This document shows, piece by piece, positions 47,001 to 55,077 of a stretch of DNA of 64,000 bases. The notes beneath the pieces are model-generated. The model was not told the origin of the DNA, ran no database searches, and saw nothing but the letters and a program-made list of their open reading frames with translations. Source of the stretch: Streptomyces sp. NBC_00271 (GTDB taxonomy: Bacteria; Actinomycetota; Actinomycetes; Streptomycetales; Streptomycetaceae); the NCBI RefSeq assembly GCF_036178845.1, contig NZ_CP108070.1, forward strand, positions 1,426,001-1,490,000, read 5' to 3'. The first letter of the stretch is position 1. Every line of letters begins with the position of its first letter. The position numbers and the translations under genes are program-made.

Positions 47001-48949
47001 TGCCGGTGCACCAGCGCGGACAGGCAGTCCTGCAGCAGCGTCAGGCCGACGCGCCCGCCGGGCAGGCCCAGGGCGACCGGCAGGTGGTAGGCGGGCACGG
47101 CGTCGTTCAGCTGCTCGAAGAACCAGATCCGCTCCTGGCCGAAGGAGAGTTCGGCGGTCGCGGCCGCGGGAATCGGCTCGTCGTCCGAGGGCGCCACGCC
47201 GTCCAGGGCGGCGGCGAGCGCGGCGGGTGTGGGATGCGCGAAGACCGACTGGGCATCGACCGGCACGCCGAGCTCCACACGCAGCCGGGCCACGACCCGT
47301 ACCGCGGTGAGCGACTGGCCGCCCAGGCCGAAGAAGTCGTCGTACGGGGACACGTCGTCGAGCCCGAGCACCTCGGCCCACACGCGGCACACTGCCGCGG
47401 TGTGCGGCGGCAGCGGGGCGTCGTCGGGCATCGACCCGCTCGCCCGGACCGGGCTGTGGGGGATCCGCTGCACGGCGCCGCGGTCGGTCTTGCCCGCGGG
47501 GGTGCGGGGCAGGGCGTCGAGCACTGCGTAGCCCTGGGCCACCATGTGGGCGGGCAGCCGCTGGGCGAGGTGGTCACGGACCTGGCGGGGCAGATCCTCG
47601 GATACGTTCCGCGCGTCGTACGCGGGCACGAGGTACGCCACCAACTGGTCGCCACCGGCTGCCTCACGGTCGACGACCACCACCGCGTCCGTGACGAGGG
47701 GGTGGCTGCGCGCACCGGCCTCGATCTCGCCGAGTTCGATACGGACGCCGCGCACCTTGACCTGATGGTCGTCGCGCCCCAGCACCTCCAGAGTGCCGTC
47801 GGCGGACCACCGGGCGAGGTCGCCGGTCCGGTACAGGCGCCCGGAGGCGTCCCCGAACGGGTCGGGCACGAACCGGTCGGCGGTCAGCGCGGGCCGGTTG
47901 AGGTAGCCGCGCGCCACGCCCGCGCCGCCGATCCACAGCTCGCCGGTGACTCCTGGTGCGGCCTCCCGCCCGCCCTCGTCGACGACGTGCAGCCGGGTGT
48001 TGGACAGGGCCGTCCCGACCGTGACCCGGTCGGCCACGGCGTCGATGCGGGCGGCGGTGGCCCATACCGTCGCCTCGGTCGGCCCGTACAGGTTCCACAG
48101 GGTGCCGCCGGTGGCGAGCAGGTCGCGGGCCAGCTGCGGATCGAGCGGCTCACCGCCCGACAGCAGTACCCGGCCGTGCCCGTCCGTCCAGCCGGACGCC
48201 AGCAGAATCCGCCAGGTGGTGGGGGTCGCCTGGACGACGCTCACACCCCCCTCGGCGATGGTGGCGGCCAGCAGCTCGGGGTCGGTGTTGGCGGCGCGCG
48301 GGGCCATCACCACCGTCGCTCCCCGGGTCAGCGGCAGGAACAGCTCCAGTGCCGAGATGTCGAACGACAGCGGGGTCAGCGCGAGGACCCGGTCGTCCGC
48401 CCCGAGGCCGGGGCGTTCGGCCGCACTCCGCAGGAACGAGGCGATCGCCGCGTGGTCGACGGCCACGCCCTTGGGCAGGCCGGTCGAACCGGAGGTGTAG
48501 ATGACGTAAGCCAGGTCATGCGGGTGTACCGCCGGGGCCACCGGTGCGGCAGCTTCCGCGGGGAGGTCCTCGACCAGCAGGACGTCGGCCGCTCCGGACG
48601 CCAGAGCCTGCGCGCGGTGTTCCGCGTCGCACAGCCACAGCCCGGCCCCCGAGTCGGTGGTCATGTGCCGCAGCCGGTCGGCCGGGTAGCTCGGGTCGAG
48701 GGGCAGGTACGCGGCGCCCGACTTGAGGATGCCGAGCAGGGCCACGACCATCTCGACCGAGCGGCCGAGACAGACGCCGACCAGGTTCTCCGGTCCGATG
48801 CCGCGTGCCTGCAACTCGGCGGCGAGTGCCGTGGCCCGGCGGTCCACGTCGGCGTAGGTGGCGCGGTGTGCTCCCGCGACGACGGCGACCGCGTCCGGTG
48901 TCGCGGTTGCCTGCTGCTCCCACAGTGCGACCAGGGTGGTCGGCGCCAT
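44015..48949 (-). CDS. Two-module NRPS, A-T-C-A-T
   Basis: 1644 aa from the ATG at 48947-48949. A1 spans about 10-495 (YTSGSTGLPKG at 151; A10 Lys 487 in TPAGKTDR); T1 has Ser 546 (GLGGQSL); C spans about 598-1030 with HHIACDG at 724-730; A2 about 1060-1520 (YTSGSTGNPKG); T2 has Ser 1602 (DVGGTSL). No epimerisation or integral thioesterase. My manual specificity residues are D-I-L-Q-L-G-L-V-W-K for A1, the glycine pattern, and D-N-W-N-V-T-E-V-T-K for A2, no pattern I know. Supply genes suggest Dap or a derivative for A2. A free thioesterase and MbtH lie just upstream in the operon. Confidence 0.93.
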   Translation of the reverse strand: MAPTTLVALWEQQATATPDAVAVVAGAHRATYADVDRRATALAAELQARGIGPENLVGVCLGRSVEMVVALLGILKSGAAYLPLDPSYPADRLRHMTTDSGAGLWLCDAEHRAQALASGAADVLLVEDLPAEAAAPVAPAVHPHDLAYVIYTSGSTGLPKGVAVDHAAIASFLRSAAERPGLGADDRVLALTPLSFDISALELFLPLTRGATVVMAPRAANTDPELLAATIAEGGVSVVQATPTTWRILLASGWTDGHGRVLLSGGEPLDPQLARDLLATGGTLWNLYGPTEATVWATAARIDAVADRVTVGTALSNTRLHVVDEGGREAAPGVTGELWIGGAGVARGYLNRPALTADRFVPDPFGDASGRLYRTGDLARWSADGTLEVLGRDDHQVKVRGVRIELGEIEAGARSHPLVTDAVVVVDREAAGGDQLVAYLVPAYDARNVSEDLPRQVRDHLAQRLPAHMVAQGYAVLDALPRTPAGKTDRGAVQRIPHSPVRASGSMPDDAPLPPHTAAVCRVWAEVLGLDDVSPYDDFFGLGGQSLTAVRVVARLRVELGVPVDAQSVFAHPTPAALAAALDGVAPSDDEPIPAAATAELSFGQERIWFFEQLNDAVPAYHLPVALGLPGGRVGLTLLQDCLSALVHRHPALRTALVAVDGRVRPELREPGPVPLRCTEVAEEDLDALVTERIRAPFALDRPPLLRADVLRTPSRDFTLLTIHHIACDGASVDLMVRELGELYTELAAGRRPAPAPLPVTYADYAAWQRERLTGAELERLLDHWRTRLAGVPVLELPTSRPRPAVASHRGRRELLRIPADLTHRLRTLCRAEGVTLFMGLLAPLQVLLGRYADESDVAVGTLAGGRPRPELDDVVGYFVNTVVLRTDLSGDPTWRELLSRVREVARQAYAHQELPFEKLVAQLSPERDLSRNPLFQVLFALHEEPRAGHVTELYDRKELEGRLGTARFDLAFDVTDHAAGAGDLSISIEYATDLFEADFVRGLGRHFLRVIEQMVSGATARLSELEIVSADELRALSIGNRAEPLPEPTTLVRLWDRQVRTTPDAICVVGDGRSLTFAETDARASALARELRTGGVRPESLVGVCLERSVELVVALLGVLKAGGAYVPLDPGYPAERLQYLLADSGVRLVVADPGHPTSALFGDGVRLVAVDQEPGADPGPTEEAQPHHLAYVIYTSGSTGNPKGVAITHANITGFLEWNQRLCRLTERDRALLNHSVAFDNSVWEIFQCLVSGAELHLASPTAAYDPEEFLREVAERGITTLNATPSQMRILLESGTDPAPRLGSVRLVFTGAEAVPHDVARRILSSTAPGCQVFNEYGPTEATVTSAFCPITEELLDRHSHRPSVPFGRATDNAHLYVLDPRLRPVAPGCRGELYVGGSAVGRGYLGRPARTAGAYLPDPYAGEPGARMYATGDVVRLLPDGNLVFLGRNDHQVKVRGFRIELGEIESALQSHPAFADCVVAVRRTNTAVDQLAAYLILEHPDRPTPDPAELRAYLAEQLPLYMLPQSYTVIEEIPLTPNGKVDRDALPDPRPAPAHAPATRRAVTKQQLLVADVWRECLGVEEDFGPQDDFFDVGGTSLTITTVAGRLGERLGRRVSPVLVFRNPTVEGLAEALGEDTQR

Positions 48950-48963
48950 GAACGGATCCTTTC

Positions 48964-49701
48964 TCAGCCCCGTTCGGGGAAGGTGCGCGTGATCGTCTCT
49001 GCCAGCTGTCGTTCGGCGCCGCGCACATACAGGTGGGGGGCGCCCGGGAACAGGTGCAGTTCGAAGTCGGCCGAGGTGTGCTCGCGCCAGCCGGCGAGCT
49101 CCGTTCCGTCGACGCTTTCGTCGTCCGAGCCGGCCAGAACGGTCAGGGGACAGGGCAGGGGTGCCTCGGCCCGGTGCGTGTACGTCTCGCACAGCGTCAG
49201 GTCCGCGCGCAGCAGCGGCAGCAGCAGCTCCTGCAACTCGGCATCCACGTCGCCGAATTCGGCTGTGGCGAGCAGCTTGTCGTCCGGCAGCGTGTGCCGC
49301 AGGTCGCGGTCCGGCAGGCCGGGGGCGCGCATACCCGACAGGAACAGGCGGTCGGGCAGGCGCGTGCCGAGTGCACGTAGCCGGCGGGCCGTCTCGAAGG
49401 CGATCAGGGACCCCATGCTGTGCCCGAAGAAGGCGTACGGCAGGTCCGTGTGGTCCGCGATGAGCGGCGCGAGCGCGGCCACGGCGTCGTCCAGGGACGT
49501 CAGTGCCGGTTCGGCGAGCCGGTTCTCCCGGCCGGGCAACTGGACCGTGCAGACTTCGACGGCGTCCGGCAGGTATGCCGCCAGCCGGTAGGCGGAGGCG
49601 CCTGCCGCGGCGTGCGGGAAGACGAACAGGCGCCGCTGCGCGGTGAGTTCACGGCTGCCGAGCCCCCGCAGCCAGGCCGTTGCGACAGCACCGGCCGTCA
49701 T
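48964..49701 (-). CDS. Type II thioesterase
   Basis: 245 aa from the ATG at 49699-49701, overlapping the MbtH stop (ATGA). Alpha/beta hydrolase of the free NRPS thioesterase kind: LFVFPHAAAGASAYRLAAYL at the start, VQLPGREN, the nucleophile Ser in FFGHSMGSLIAFE, Asp in LAGSDDESVD, and His in FPGAPHLYV. It normally clears misloaded carrier domains. As no thioesterase is fused to the NRPS, it might also release the product. Confidence 0.92.
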   Translation of the reverse strand: MTAGAVATAWLRGLGSRELTAQRRLFVFPHAAAGASAYRLAAYLPDAVEVCTVQLPGRENRLAEPALTSLDDAVAALAPLIADHTDLPYAFFGHSMGSLIAFETARRLRALGTRLPDRLFLSGMRAPGLPDRDLRHTLPDDKLLATAEFGDVDAELQELLLPLLRADLTLCETYTHRAEAPLPCPLTVLAGSDDESVDGTELAGWREHTSADFELHLFPGAPHLYVRGAERQLAETITRTFPERG

Positions 49702-49907
49702 CGTGAGGCTCGTACGGAGCGCGGGGTCAGGTCGGTCCACACCTGCTCGATGTGGTCCAGGCACTCCTGGCGGGTGCCCTGCGCGCCGGTGGCGGTCCAG
49801 CCGGCGGGCAGCTCACGGTCGGCGAACCAGACCGAGTACTGCTCCTCGTGGTTCACCACGACGACGTACTGGTCCCCGGCGGGCCGCGGGGCGACTGAGG
49901 CCCTCAT
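49698..49907 (-). CDS. MbtH-like protein
   Basis: 69 aa with the family blocks VVVNHEEQYSVWF, LPAGWTATGAQGTRQECLDH and VWTDLTP. MbtH proteins bind and activate adenylation domains. It sits between the SbnB-like gene (4-bp gap) and the thioesterase (ATGA overlap), so it is made with the NRPS it serves. Confidence 0.96.
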   Translation of the reverse strand: MRASVAPRPAGDQYVVVVNHEEQYSVWFADRELPAGWTATGAQGTRQECLDHIEQVWTDLTPRSVRASR

Positions 49908-49910
49908 GCG

Positions 49911-50930
49911 TCAGACCCCCACCCCGGTGAAGAAGTCGCTCTCGCGGCGGCCCCGGCCCGCGGCGACGACCCGGTCGTGCACCCACTTGCCGACCGCGAG
50001 GTCGAGTACGCCGAGTCCGAACGGCGAGAAGATCGCCGGGCGTCCGTGGTGCCGGCTCAGCCGTCCGCGCAGCAGGTCGGCGAGGGTGCCGTCGACGAAG
50101 TCCCTGTTGCCGGTGCGCTGTTCGGTCAGGTGCAGCGAGGTGCGCTCGCGTACGGCGTGGTCGACGTCGTCGGTGAAGTTCTGGGCGGCGAGGATCATCT
50201 CGGGGGCGAGGTCGCGCAGGGACAGGTGCAGGACCACCGGGTTGTGGGCCAGCAGCCGGGGGTCGTGCAGGTGCGGTTCGCCGGCCACTGTGGTCAGCAC
50301 CACCAGGTCGCAGTCGGTGAACGCGTCCTCCACCCTGTCGGCGACCACGATCTCGGCCTCGGTGTGCTCGGTCATGACGGCTCCGAAGCGGCCCGCCGCC
50401 GCCGGGTCGAGGTCGAAGAGCCGGAAGCCGTCGATCTCCCAGTCGAGATCACGCAGGAACCGCCATACGTGCTGGGCGATCAGACCCGTGCCCACGATGC
50501 CGACCCGGCGGGCACGGCGCGCGCCGAGCAGCGTCTGCGCGCCGAGCACCGCGGAGGCCGCGGTCCGCGTCGCCGAGACGATCGAGGACTCCATGCAGGC
50601 GAACGGGTAGCCGGTGACGCAGTCGTTGAGGATCAGCGTGGCCGAGGCGCGGGGGATTCCGTGCCGCGTGTTGTCCGGAAAGCTGGCGATCCACTTGTTG
50701 CCGGCGACCTCGAACTCGCCGCCCAGATAGGCCGGCAGGGAGATGATGCGCGACCGGTTCTGGTGCGGGAAGCGCAGGAACGAACTGTGCGGGTTCGAGC
50801 TCTGACCGGCGTCGTGCACGAGGTAGGCGGCACGGACGACCTCGATGAGTTCCGGACGGTGACGGTCCGTCTCGGCGGCGATGTCGCCCGCACCGATCAC
50901 GGTCATGGGCGGCGGGGCCAGGGTGGACAC
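49911..50930 (-). CDS. SbnB-like N-(2-amino-2-carboxyethyl)glutamate dehydrogenase
   Basis: 339 aa from the GTG at 50928-50930 with AAGGAG 9 nt upstream. Ornithine-cyclodeaminase/mu-crystallin fold: substrate part FLRFPHQNRSRIISLPAYLG, Rossmann loop VGIVGTGLIAQHVWRFL, and C-terminal FSPFGLGVLDLAVGKWV. By similarity to SbnB it oxidatively splits the SbnA product with NAD+, giving L-2,3-diaminopropionate and 2-oxoglutarate. It directly follows SbnA copy 2, so the Dap pathway is complete within one operon. Confidence 0.87.
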   Translation of the reverse strand: MSTLAPPPMTVIGAGDIAAETDRHRPELIEVVRAAYLVHDAGQSSNPHSSFLRFPHQNRSRIISLPAYLGGEFEVAGNKWIASFPDNTRHGIPRASATLILNDCVTGYPFACMESSIVSATRTAASAVLGAQTLLGARRARRVGIVGTGLIAQHVWRFLRDLDWEIDGFRLFDLDPAAAGRFGAVMTEHTEAEIVVADRVEDAFTDCDLVVLTTVAGEPHLHDPRLLAHNPVVLHLSLRDLAPEMILAAQNFTDDVDHAVRERTSLHLTEQRTGNRDFVDGTLADLLRGRLSRHHGRPAIFSPFGLGVLDLAVGKWVHDRVVAAGRGRRESDFFTGVGV

Positions 50931-50944
50931 GGGGTGGTGCTCCT

Positions 50945-51961
50945 TCAGTTGACGGCCAGGGCTTCGACGCGGGCGGGCTGTGCCGCTTGTGCGTGTAGTT
51001 GTTGGACCCATGTGGGGTCGTAGACGGTCTGGGCGTAGGCATGGCCGCGGTCGGCGGCGATGAAGGCGACCCGGGGACGGTGTGGGCCGGGACGGTGCCG
51101 GGCGAAGTAGTCCTGGACGGCGGCGTAGGTGCTGCCGGTGGAACCTCCCGCGTACAGGGCGTACTTGGCGGCCAGGGTGCCGCAGGCCTCGACGGCGCGT
51201 GCCTCGGAGACGATCTCGACCTGGTCGATCAGTGCCTGGCCGCACAGCGGCGGGACGATGCTGGAGCCGATGCCGGGGATCCGCCGCTTCTTCGGCGGCC
51301 CGCCGAAGATCACCGAGCCTTCGGCGTCGACAGCGACGACCACGCAGCCCGGGTACGTTTCCTTGATCCGGTGGGAGAGCCCGGCGATCGTGCCGCCCGT
51401 GCCCACGCCGACGAAGAGATAGTCGAGCGGGCCGGCCTGCGCGATCAACTCGCCCGCGGTGAAGCGGTAATGCGCGTCGCGGGCATCCGGATTGGCGTAC
51501 TGGTTGGGCCAATAGGCCGAGTCGAGTTCAGCCAGCAGTTCCTGCACCCGGGACAGCCGGTTCTTCAGGTAGCTGCCCGTCCCATCACGGAGGGAAACTT
51601 TCTCCACCCGCTCGCACAGGAGCCGGAGCTGGGCTTCGGTGGCCTCGTTGCAGTTCGGATCGATGACCGGGACGAACGAGATGCCGAGCATGCGGCAGTA
51701 GAAAGCCAGCGCCAGCGCGAAGTTCCCGGACGACGACTCGACCACCGTGGTGTCGCGCGCTATCTCCCCGCGACCGATCGCCTGTTCCAGAATCCACAGT
51801 GCCGAACGGTCTTTGCTGCTACCCGTGGGATTGCAGAATTCCAGCTTGGCGACGATGTCGCACTGCTCGTCCGCCAGGGGAATCAGCGGGGTTCCCATGA
51901 GACCCCTGCGAATTTGCCTCGTCCGTTCGACCAGAGATTGATCAGCACGCCTGTGGAGCAT
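50945..51961 (-). CDS. SbnA-like PLP enzyme (Dap precursor synthase), copy 2
   Basis: 338 aa, first gene of the NRPS operon. The protein is identical to the product of 42057-43073 through residue 325; the tail reads AAQPARVEALAVN. The PLP Lys 50 and both loops are intact. The promoter carries the same TTGAG repeats. With SbnB downstream it forms the functional Dap pair; copy 1 lacks a partner gene. Confidence 0.9.
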   Translation of the reverse strand: MLHRRADQSLVERTRQIRRGLMGTPLIPLADEQCDIVAKLEFCNPTGSSKDRSALWILEQAIGRGEIARDTTVVESSSGNFALALAFYCRMLGISFVPVIDPNCNEATEAQLRLLCERVEKVSLRDGTGSYLKNRLSRVQELLAELDSAYWPNQYANPDARDAHYRFTAGELIAQAGPLDYLFVGVGTGGTIAGLSHRIKETYPGCVVVAVDAEGSVIFGGPPKKRRIPGIGSSIVPPLCGQALIDQVEIVSEARAVEACGTLAAKYALYAGGSTGSTYAAVQDYFARHRPGPHRPRVAFIAADRGHAYAQTVYDPTWVQQLHAQAAQPARVEALAVN

Positions 51962-51967
51962 GGGCCG

Positions 51968-52010
51968 AGTGTGGCACGGGATCGCTCAAGGCGGCTCAAC
52001 CGCGACTCAA
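51968..52010 (-). promoter_or_regulatory. SARP-type repeats, SbnA copy 2 / NRPS operon
   Basis: Mirror image of 42008-42050: three TTGAG motifs on the minus strand (5' ends at 52010, 51999 and 51989) with a candidate -10 ending near 51968, next to the ATG at 51961. This would be the main promoter of the NRPS operon. Confidence 0.65.
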
Positions 52011-52048
52011 GCGCGATACGACAAAGACCTGGTCGAGGAAAAGAGAAA

Positions 52049-52085
52049 GGCTGTTCAACCATCCACGACGGACGTTTGAACAGCC
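52049..52085. terminator. Hairpin upstream of the NRPS operon promoter
   Basis: A perfect 10-bp inverted repeat, GGCTGTTCAA (52049-52058) and TTGAACAGCC (52076-52085), has a 17-nt loop. It lies just beyond the duplicated segment and may end transcription of the IDO-like unit upstream, or be an operator. Confidence 0.45.
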
Positions 52086-52248
52086 CCTCGGCATCACTCG
52101 GCGGAGCTGGGCAGACAGCCGCGCCGCACCGCGAGCACGCCTGCCTGGAAAGGGCGTCATGACGGCCAGGCCCTCACCGGCCGGCAACACCAGGCGAAGG
52201 GTCGCGACCATGGCGCGGATGGTGGGCAGGTTGGCGTCGCGCAGGGTC

Positions 52249-52344
52249 CACCACGCGCGCTCTGTTGACGACAGGGATGCCAGCGTGCTCGAACAGTTTG
52301 CAGGCGTACGAGTTGCGGGTGTACGAGATCTCGCGGCTCATGGA
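52249..52344 (-). pseudogene. LysX/RimK-like ATP-grasp fragment
   Basis: The minus strand reads SMSREISYTRNSYACKLFEH followed by AGIPVVNRARVV, the conserved piece of LysX/RimK ligases where the N-terminal domain meets the ATP-grasp domain. The rest is absent. It lies next to a LysK-like fragment. Confidence 0.5.
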
Positions 52345-52440
52345 CCTGTTCGAAGTCGACCACTGGGATCCCCGATCACCACGAGCCGCACGACGGCCCA
52401 CCCGGCACGGTGTCGGCGTGGCGGGCAGCAGGATCTCGGG

Positions 52441-52614
52441 TCAGTCCGGGCCGCCGACCTCGCCGCGCACGTTGCCGACCCCGTCGATCGAGGTCCGGAA
52501 GCCGAGTGCGGACATGCGTGAGGCCAGAAGACCGGCGAGGGCGCACTCGGAGCCCGACACCGACGGGATGCGCACCATGGCGTGCAGCAGCTCCACCTCG
52601 CTCGCCCGGTCCAT
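52441..52614 (-). pseudogene. LysK-like M20 deacylase N-terminal fragment
   Basis: 57 aa: MDRASEVELLHAMVRIPSVS, then ECALAGLLASRMSALGF and VDGVGNVRGE-like residues before TGA at 52441. This is the typical start of M20 peptidases of the LysK/ArgE group; the metal-binding part is missing. With the LysX-like fragment it points to a lost amino-group-carrier-protein pathway. Confidence 0.6.
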
Positions 52615-52620
52615 AGGCGC

Positions 52621-53367
52621 TCAGGCCACCGGGTTGAAGTCGATCTGGAGCATGTCGCGCACGCCCGAGGCGCCCTCGGAGACGGTCGGCGAGACCTCGT
52701 GGGTGATCATGTTGTCGTCGAAGAATATGGAGTCGAGCGGCTGGAGCAGGGTGGTCCGCACGATGTCGCTGCCGTCGTTGGGGTGGACGGTGGACAGGCC
52801 GCCGGTGACGCCGTCGCGGCGCATCAGGTGCAAGCCGACGCAGGAATGGCCGTCGCGGTGGCGGCCCTCGGGGGTGGGCTGGCCATCGGCGCCGGCGCGG
52901 GCGACGACGCGGACCAGGTGAACCCCGACCTTCCACGAGGTGTTGCCGTTGACGGCGGTCGCCATCCGGGCGTTGAAACCGACCAGGGCGCGCATGCCGG
53001 CGCTGAGCAGGACATCCTCGGCGACCGGCTCGAAGACCCGGTCCTTGCCCTTCCAGAGCGGGATGGAGTCCTGGCGGAAGACGGCGTTGGGCAGGACCTC
53101 GAAGGTGACGGTGTCGCCGTCGACGTCGACGAGCAGCCGACCGTAGCGGCGCTCGCGGTAGACGTCGACGCCGTCGACCTGGGTGTCGACCGGCAGGTTC
53201 TCCCAGGCGCCGCGGAGTTCCTCGAGGTCGGCGTCGCTGATCAGCCCGGCGAGCTCCTGTTTGCGCATGACGACGAAGCCGGTGCGGCGGACCTGCTCCG
53301 AGAAGGTGGGCACGCCGTCACGGAGCTGCTGTCCGGTGGTCGGCGTGCTGCTGATGATGTCGGTCAT
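52621..53367 (-). CDS. 2OG-Fe dioxygenase, IDO/BsmA-like amino-acid hydroxylase
   Basis: 248 aa from the ATG at 53365-53367 (AGGGGAA upstream). The blocks VGVHLVRVVARAGADG, PTPEGRHRDGHSCVGLHLM and the late FDDNMITHEVSP fit the 2OG-Fe_Oxy_2 family that includes bacterial L-isoleucine dioxygenase. Iron ligands are H and D of HRDGH and the late His (THEV). Relatives hydroxylate free aliphatic amino acids. Here it may hydroxylate a building block. The LysK fragment starts 7 bp after its stop. Confidence 0.85.
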   Translation of the reverse strand: MTDIISSTPTTGQQLRDGVPTFSEQVRRTGFVVMRKQELAGLISDADLEELRGAWENLPVDTQVDGVDVYRERRYGRLLVDVDGDTVTFEVLPNAVFRQDSIPLWKGKDRVFEPVAEDVLLSAGMRALVGFNARMATAVNGNTSWKVGVHLVRVVARAGADGQPTPEGRHRDGHSCVGLHLMRRDGVTGGLSTVHPNDGSDIVRTTLLQPLDSIFFDDNMITHEVSPTVSEGASGVRDMLQIDFNPVA

Positions 53368-53439
53368 GGTGTTTCCCCTCTGCACGGGTGTCCCGGCGGG
53401 GCCGGCGTTTCCGGCCGGGCCGGGTGCGGTTGATGTCGG

Positions 53440-53640
53440 GTGCGACCGATGGTCCGGTCACGCCCGGTGCCGACGGTCGCCGAATGGGCCGTCCCGGGTC
53501 TGACCAACCGAGAGATCGCCGAGCGACTGCACATTTCAGTACGAACGGTGGCCGGCCACCTGTACCGGATATTCAATGAAATCGGAGTGACGTCGCGCGC
53601 CCAGCTGCCGGCTGCGCTCACGCCTGGCAGCGGCCGGGAC
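53440..53640 (+). pseudogene. LuxR-type helix-turn-helix fragment
   Basis: The plus strand reads AEWAVPGLTNREIAERLHIS and VRTVAGHLYRIFNEIGVTSR, a complete LuxR DNA-binding domain without the rest of a regulator or a ribosome site. It is the second LuxR scrap in the cluster (the first is at 37666). Confidence 0.7.
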
Positions 53641-53705
53641 GGGCATCCTGACCCGCTCCCGGCACCAGGGAATCCCCAGGACTTCCCTGACTTGAGTTCT
53701 GACGC

Positions 53706-54974
53706 TCAATCCTGCTCCTCGTACTCGACGTGCAGCGTCCGGGCGAGGTGGTCGAGGTAAGCCTCGGCCTCCGCATCCGACTTGTGGTGGGAGAGCACGA
53801 CCGCCGGGTTTCCGGACCAGTCCGGGTAAGGGAGCAGCAGTGCGCCGGGGCCCGCGGTCTGCACCACGTAGTCCACCTGCGGGTCGGTACGCACCGCGTC
53901 CAAGCCACGTATCTGCTTGACCCGTCCGCCGCTGCCGATCGGCACCAGATAGGCCGCCGCGTGGCCGGCAGGTGCCGGCTCCTCACTCCAGCAGAGCGGC
54001 TCCCGGCCGAGGTGGATGCGCAGCGCCTCGGCCGCCAGGTCGATCCCGCTGCTGACGTGGACGAGGTGGTGCATATTGCCCCCGCCGCCGAGGCGCGCGG
54101 TCATCTCCAGCAGCACCGGCCGCACCCCGCCGACCAGCCGCAGTTCGGTGTGCGTGGTGCCTTCCGTGACGCCGAAGGCGTGGTGGGCACCGATCACCTC
54201 CGTCTCGATCGCGGCGAGTATCTCGGCGGGCAGTTGGGCGGGGGCCCGCAACGTGGACTCCTCGAAGTAGGGCCCCGTCAGTTCTCCCTTCCAGCTGATG
54301 GCACAGACCCGTACCTGCCCCTGGTATACGAGGGATTCGGCGGAGATCTCCGGCCCGTCCAGGTACTCCTCGACCAGCACACTGGTTTCCGAGTCCGATC
54401 CGTCGGCGGCGCCCAGGTGGGTTTCGACGAGCTTCCAGGTGCGGGCCACGGCCTGTTCAAGGCTGTCCCTGTCATCCGCACGGATCACACCGAAGCTCGA
54501 GTGGCCGTTCGCTGGTTTGACCACAACGGGGAACCGCAAGGTCAGCGCGTCGGTCCAGCTGTCCGGATCCTTGATGACCACGAAGCCGGGCACGCCCAAA
54601 CCCGCTTCCAGCAGGCGTTGGCGCATGCTGCGCTTGTCGCGCACCACGGCCGCCGCCTCCTCGGTCAGGCCGGTGAGGCCCAGCTCCCGAGCGGCGCGCG
54701 CCACGAACGGTATGACCCTTTCGTTGCCCGACATGATGCCGTCGAAGGGCTCCCGCCGGTAGCGGTCGGCGAGCGCGGACAACGCACCGTCCGGGTTCCC
54801 GTCGATGTCCAGTGGCAGCAGTTCGACCACCGACTTGGCCCGCCCGGCGGACTCCGCCGTGTCGTCCCCCCTGGGGATGAGGATCAGGTCGATACCGGCA
54901 CGCTCGGCGGCCTCGAACACCCAGGGAAACGTGGACAGTTGACCGGCGAGGACGAGTTTCGGGCGCTGTGGCAT
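53706..54974 (-). CDS. ATP-grasp carboxylate-amine ligase
   Basis: 422 aa from the ATG at 54972-54974. Pre-ATP-grasp domain (LVLAGQLSTFPWVFEAAERA), ATP-grasp lid and binding (RFPVVVKPANGHSSFGVIRA, VEEYLDGPEISAE), and the Mg-binding end (VLLEMTARLGGGGNMHHLV). It resembles L-amino-acid ligases of the BacD/DdaF kind, which form dipeptides through acyl phosphates. It follows the SARP gene by about 100 bp and may be co-transcribed. It is the intact counterpart of the broken ligase at 43662. Confidence 0.88.
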   Translation of the reverse strand: MPQRPKLVLAGQLSTFPWVFEAAERAGIDLILIPRGDDTAESAGRAKSVVELLPLDIDGNPDGALSALADRYRREPFDGIMSGNERVIPFVARAARELGLTGLTEEAAAVVRDKRSMRQRLLEAGLGVPGFVVIKDPDSWTDALTLRFPVVVKPANGHSSFGVIRADDRDSLEQAVARTWKLVETHLGAADGSDSETSVLVEEYLDGPEISAESLVYQGQVRVCAISWKGELTGPYFEESTLRAPAQLPAEILAAIETEVIGAHHAFGVTEGTTHTELRLVGGVRPVLLEMTARLGGGGNMHHLVHVSSGIDLAAEALRIHLGREPLCWSEEPAPAGHAAAYLVPIGSGGRVKQIRGLDAVRTDPQVDYVVQTAGPGALLLPYPDWSGNPAVVLSHHKSDAEAEAYLDHLARTLHVEYEEQD

Positions 54975-55077
54975 GACGGTTCTCTCTCCATGGTTCGGTT
55001 GCTTGGGCGGGTTCGGGCAAGGCGCGCCGGCCGGTGCGCGCGATACGACGGGCAAGGTCGTCCTGGAACCGTGACCG

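Larger units (their letters stand above)
50941..52025 (-). repeat. Inverted duplication, copy 2
   Basis: Partner of 41993-43077 in opposite orientation; 50987-52025 is the near-identical part. The two copies flank about 8 kb (43032-50986) holding sbnB, mbtH, the thioesterase, the NRPS and the VOC gene. Confidence 0.9.

Noticed and set aside
44234..49591. A 1785-codon open frame on the plus strand opposite the NRPS
   Set aside because: It is the antisense shadow of GC-rich NRPS codons, with Val/Gly/Gln/Arg-rich composition and no domain motifs.
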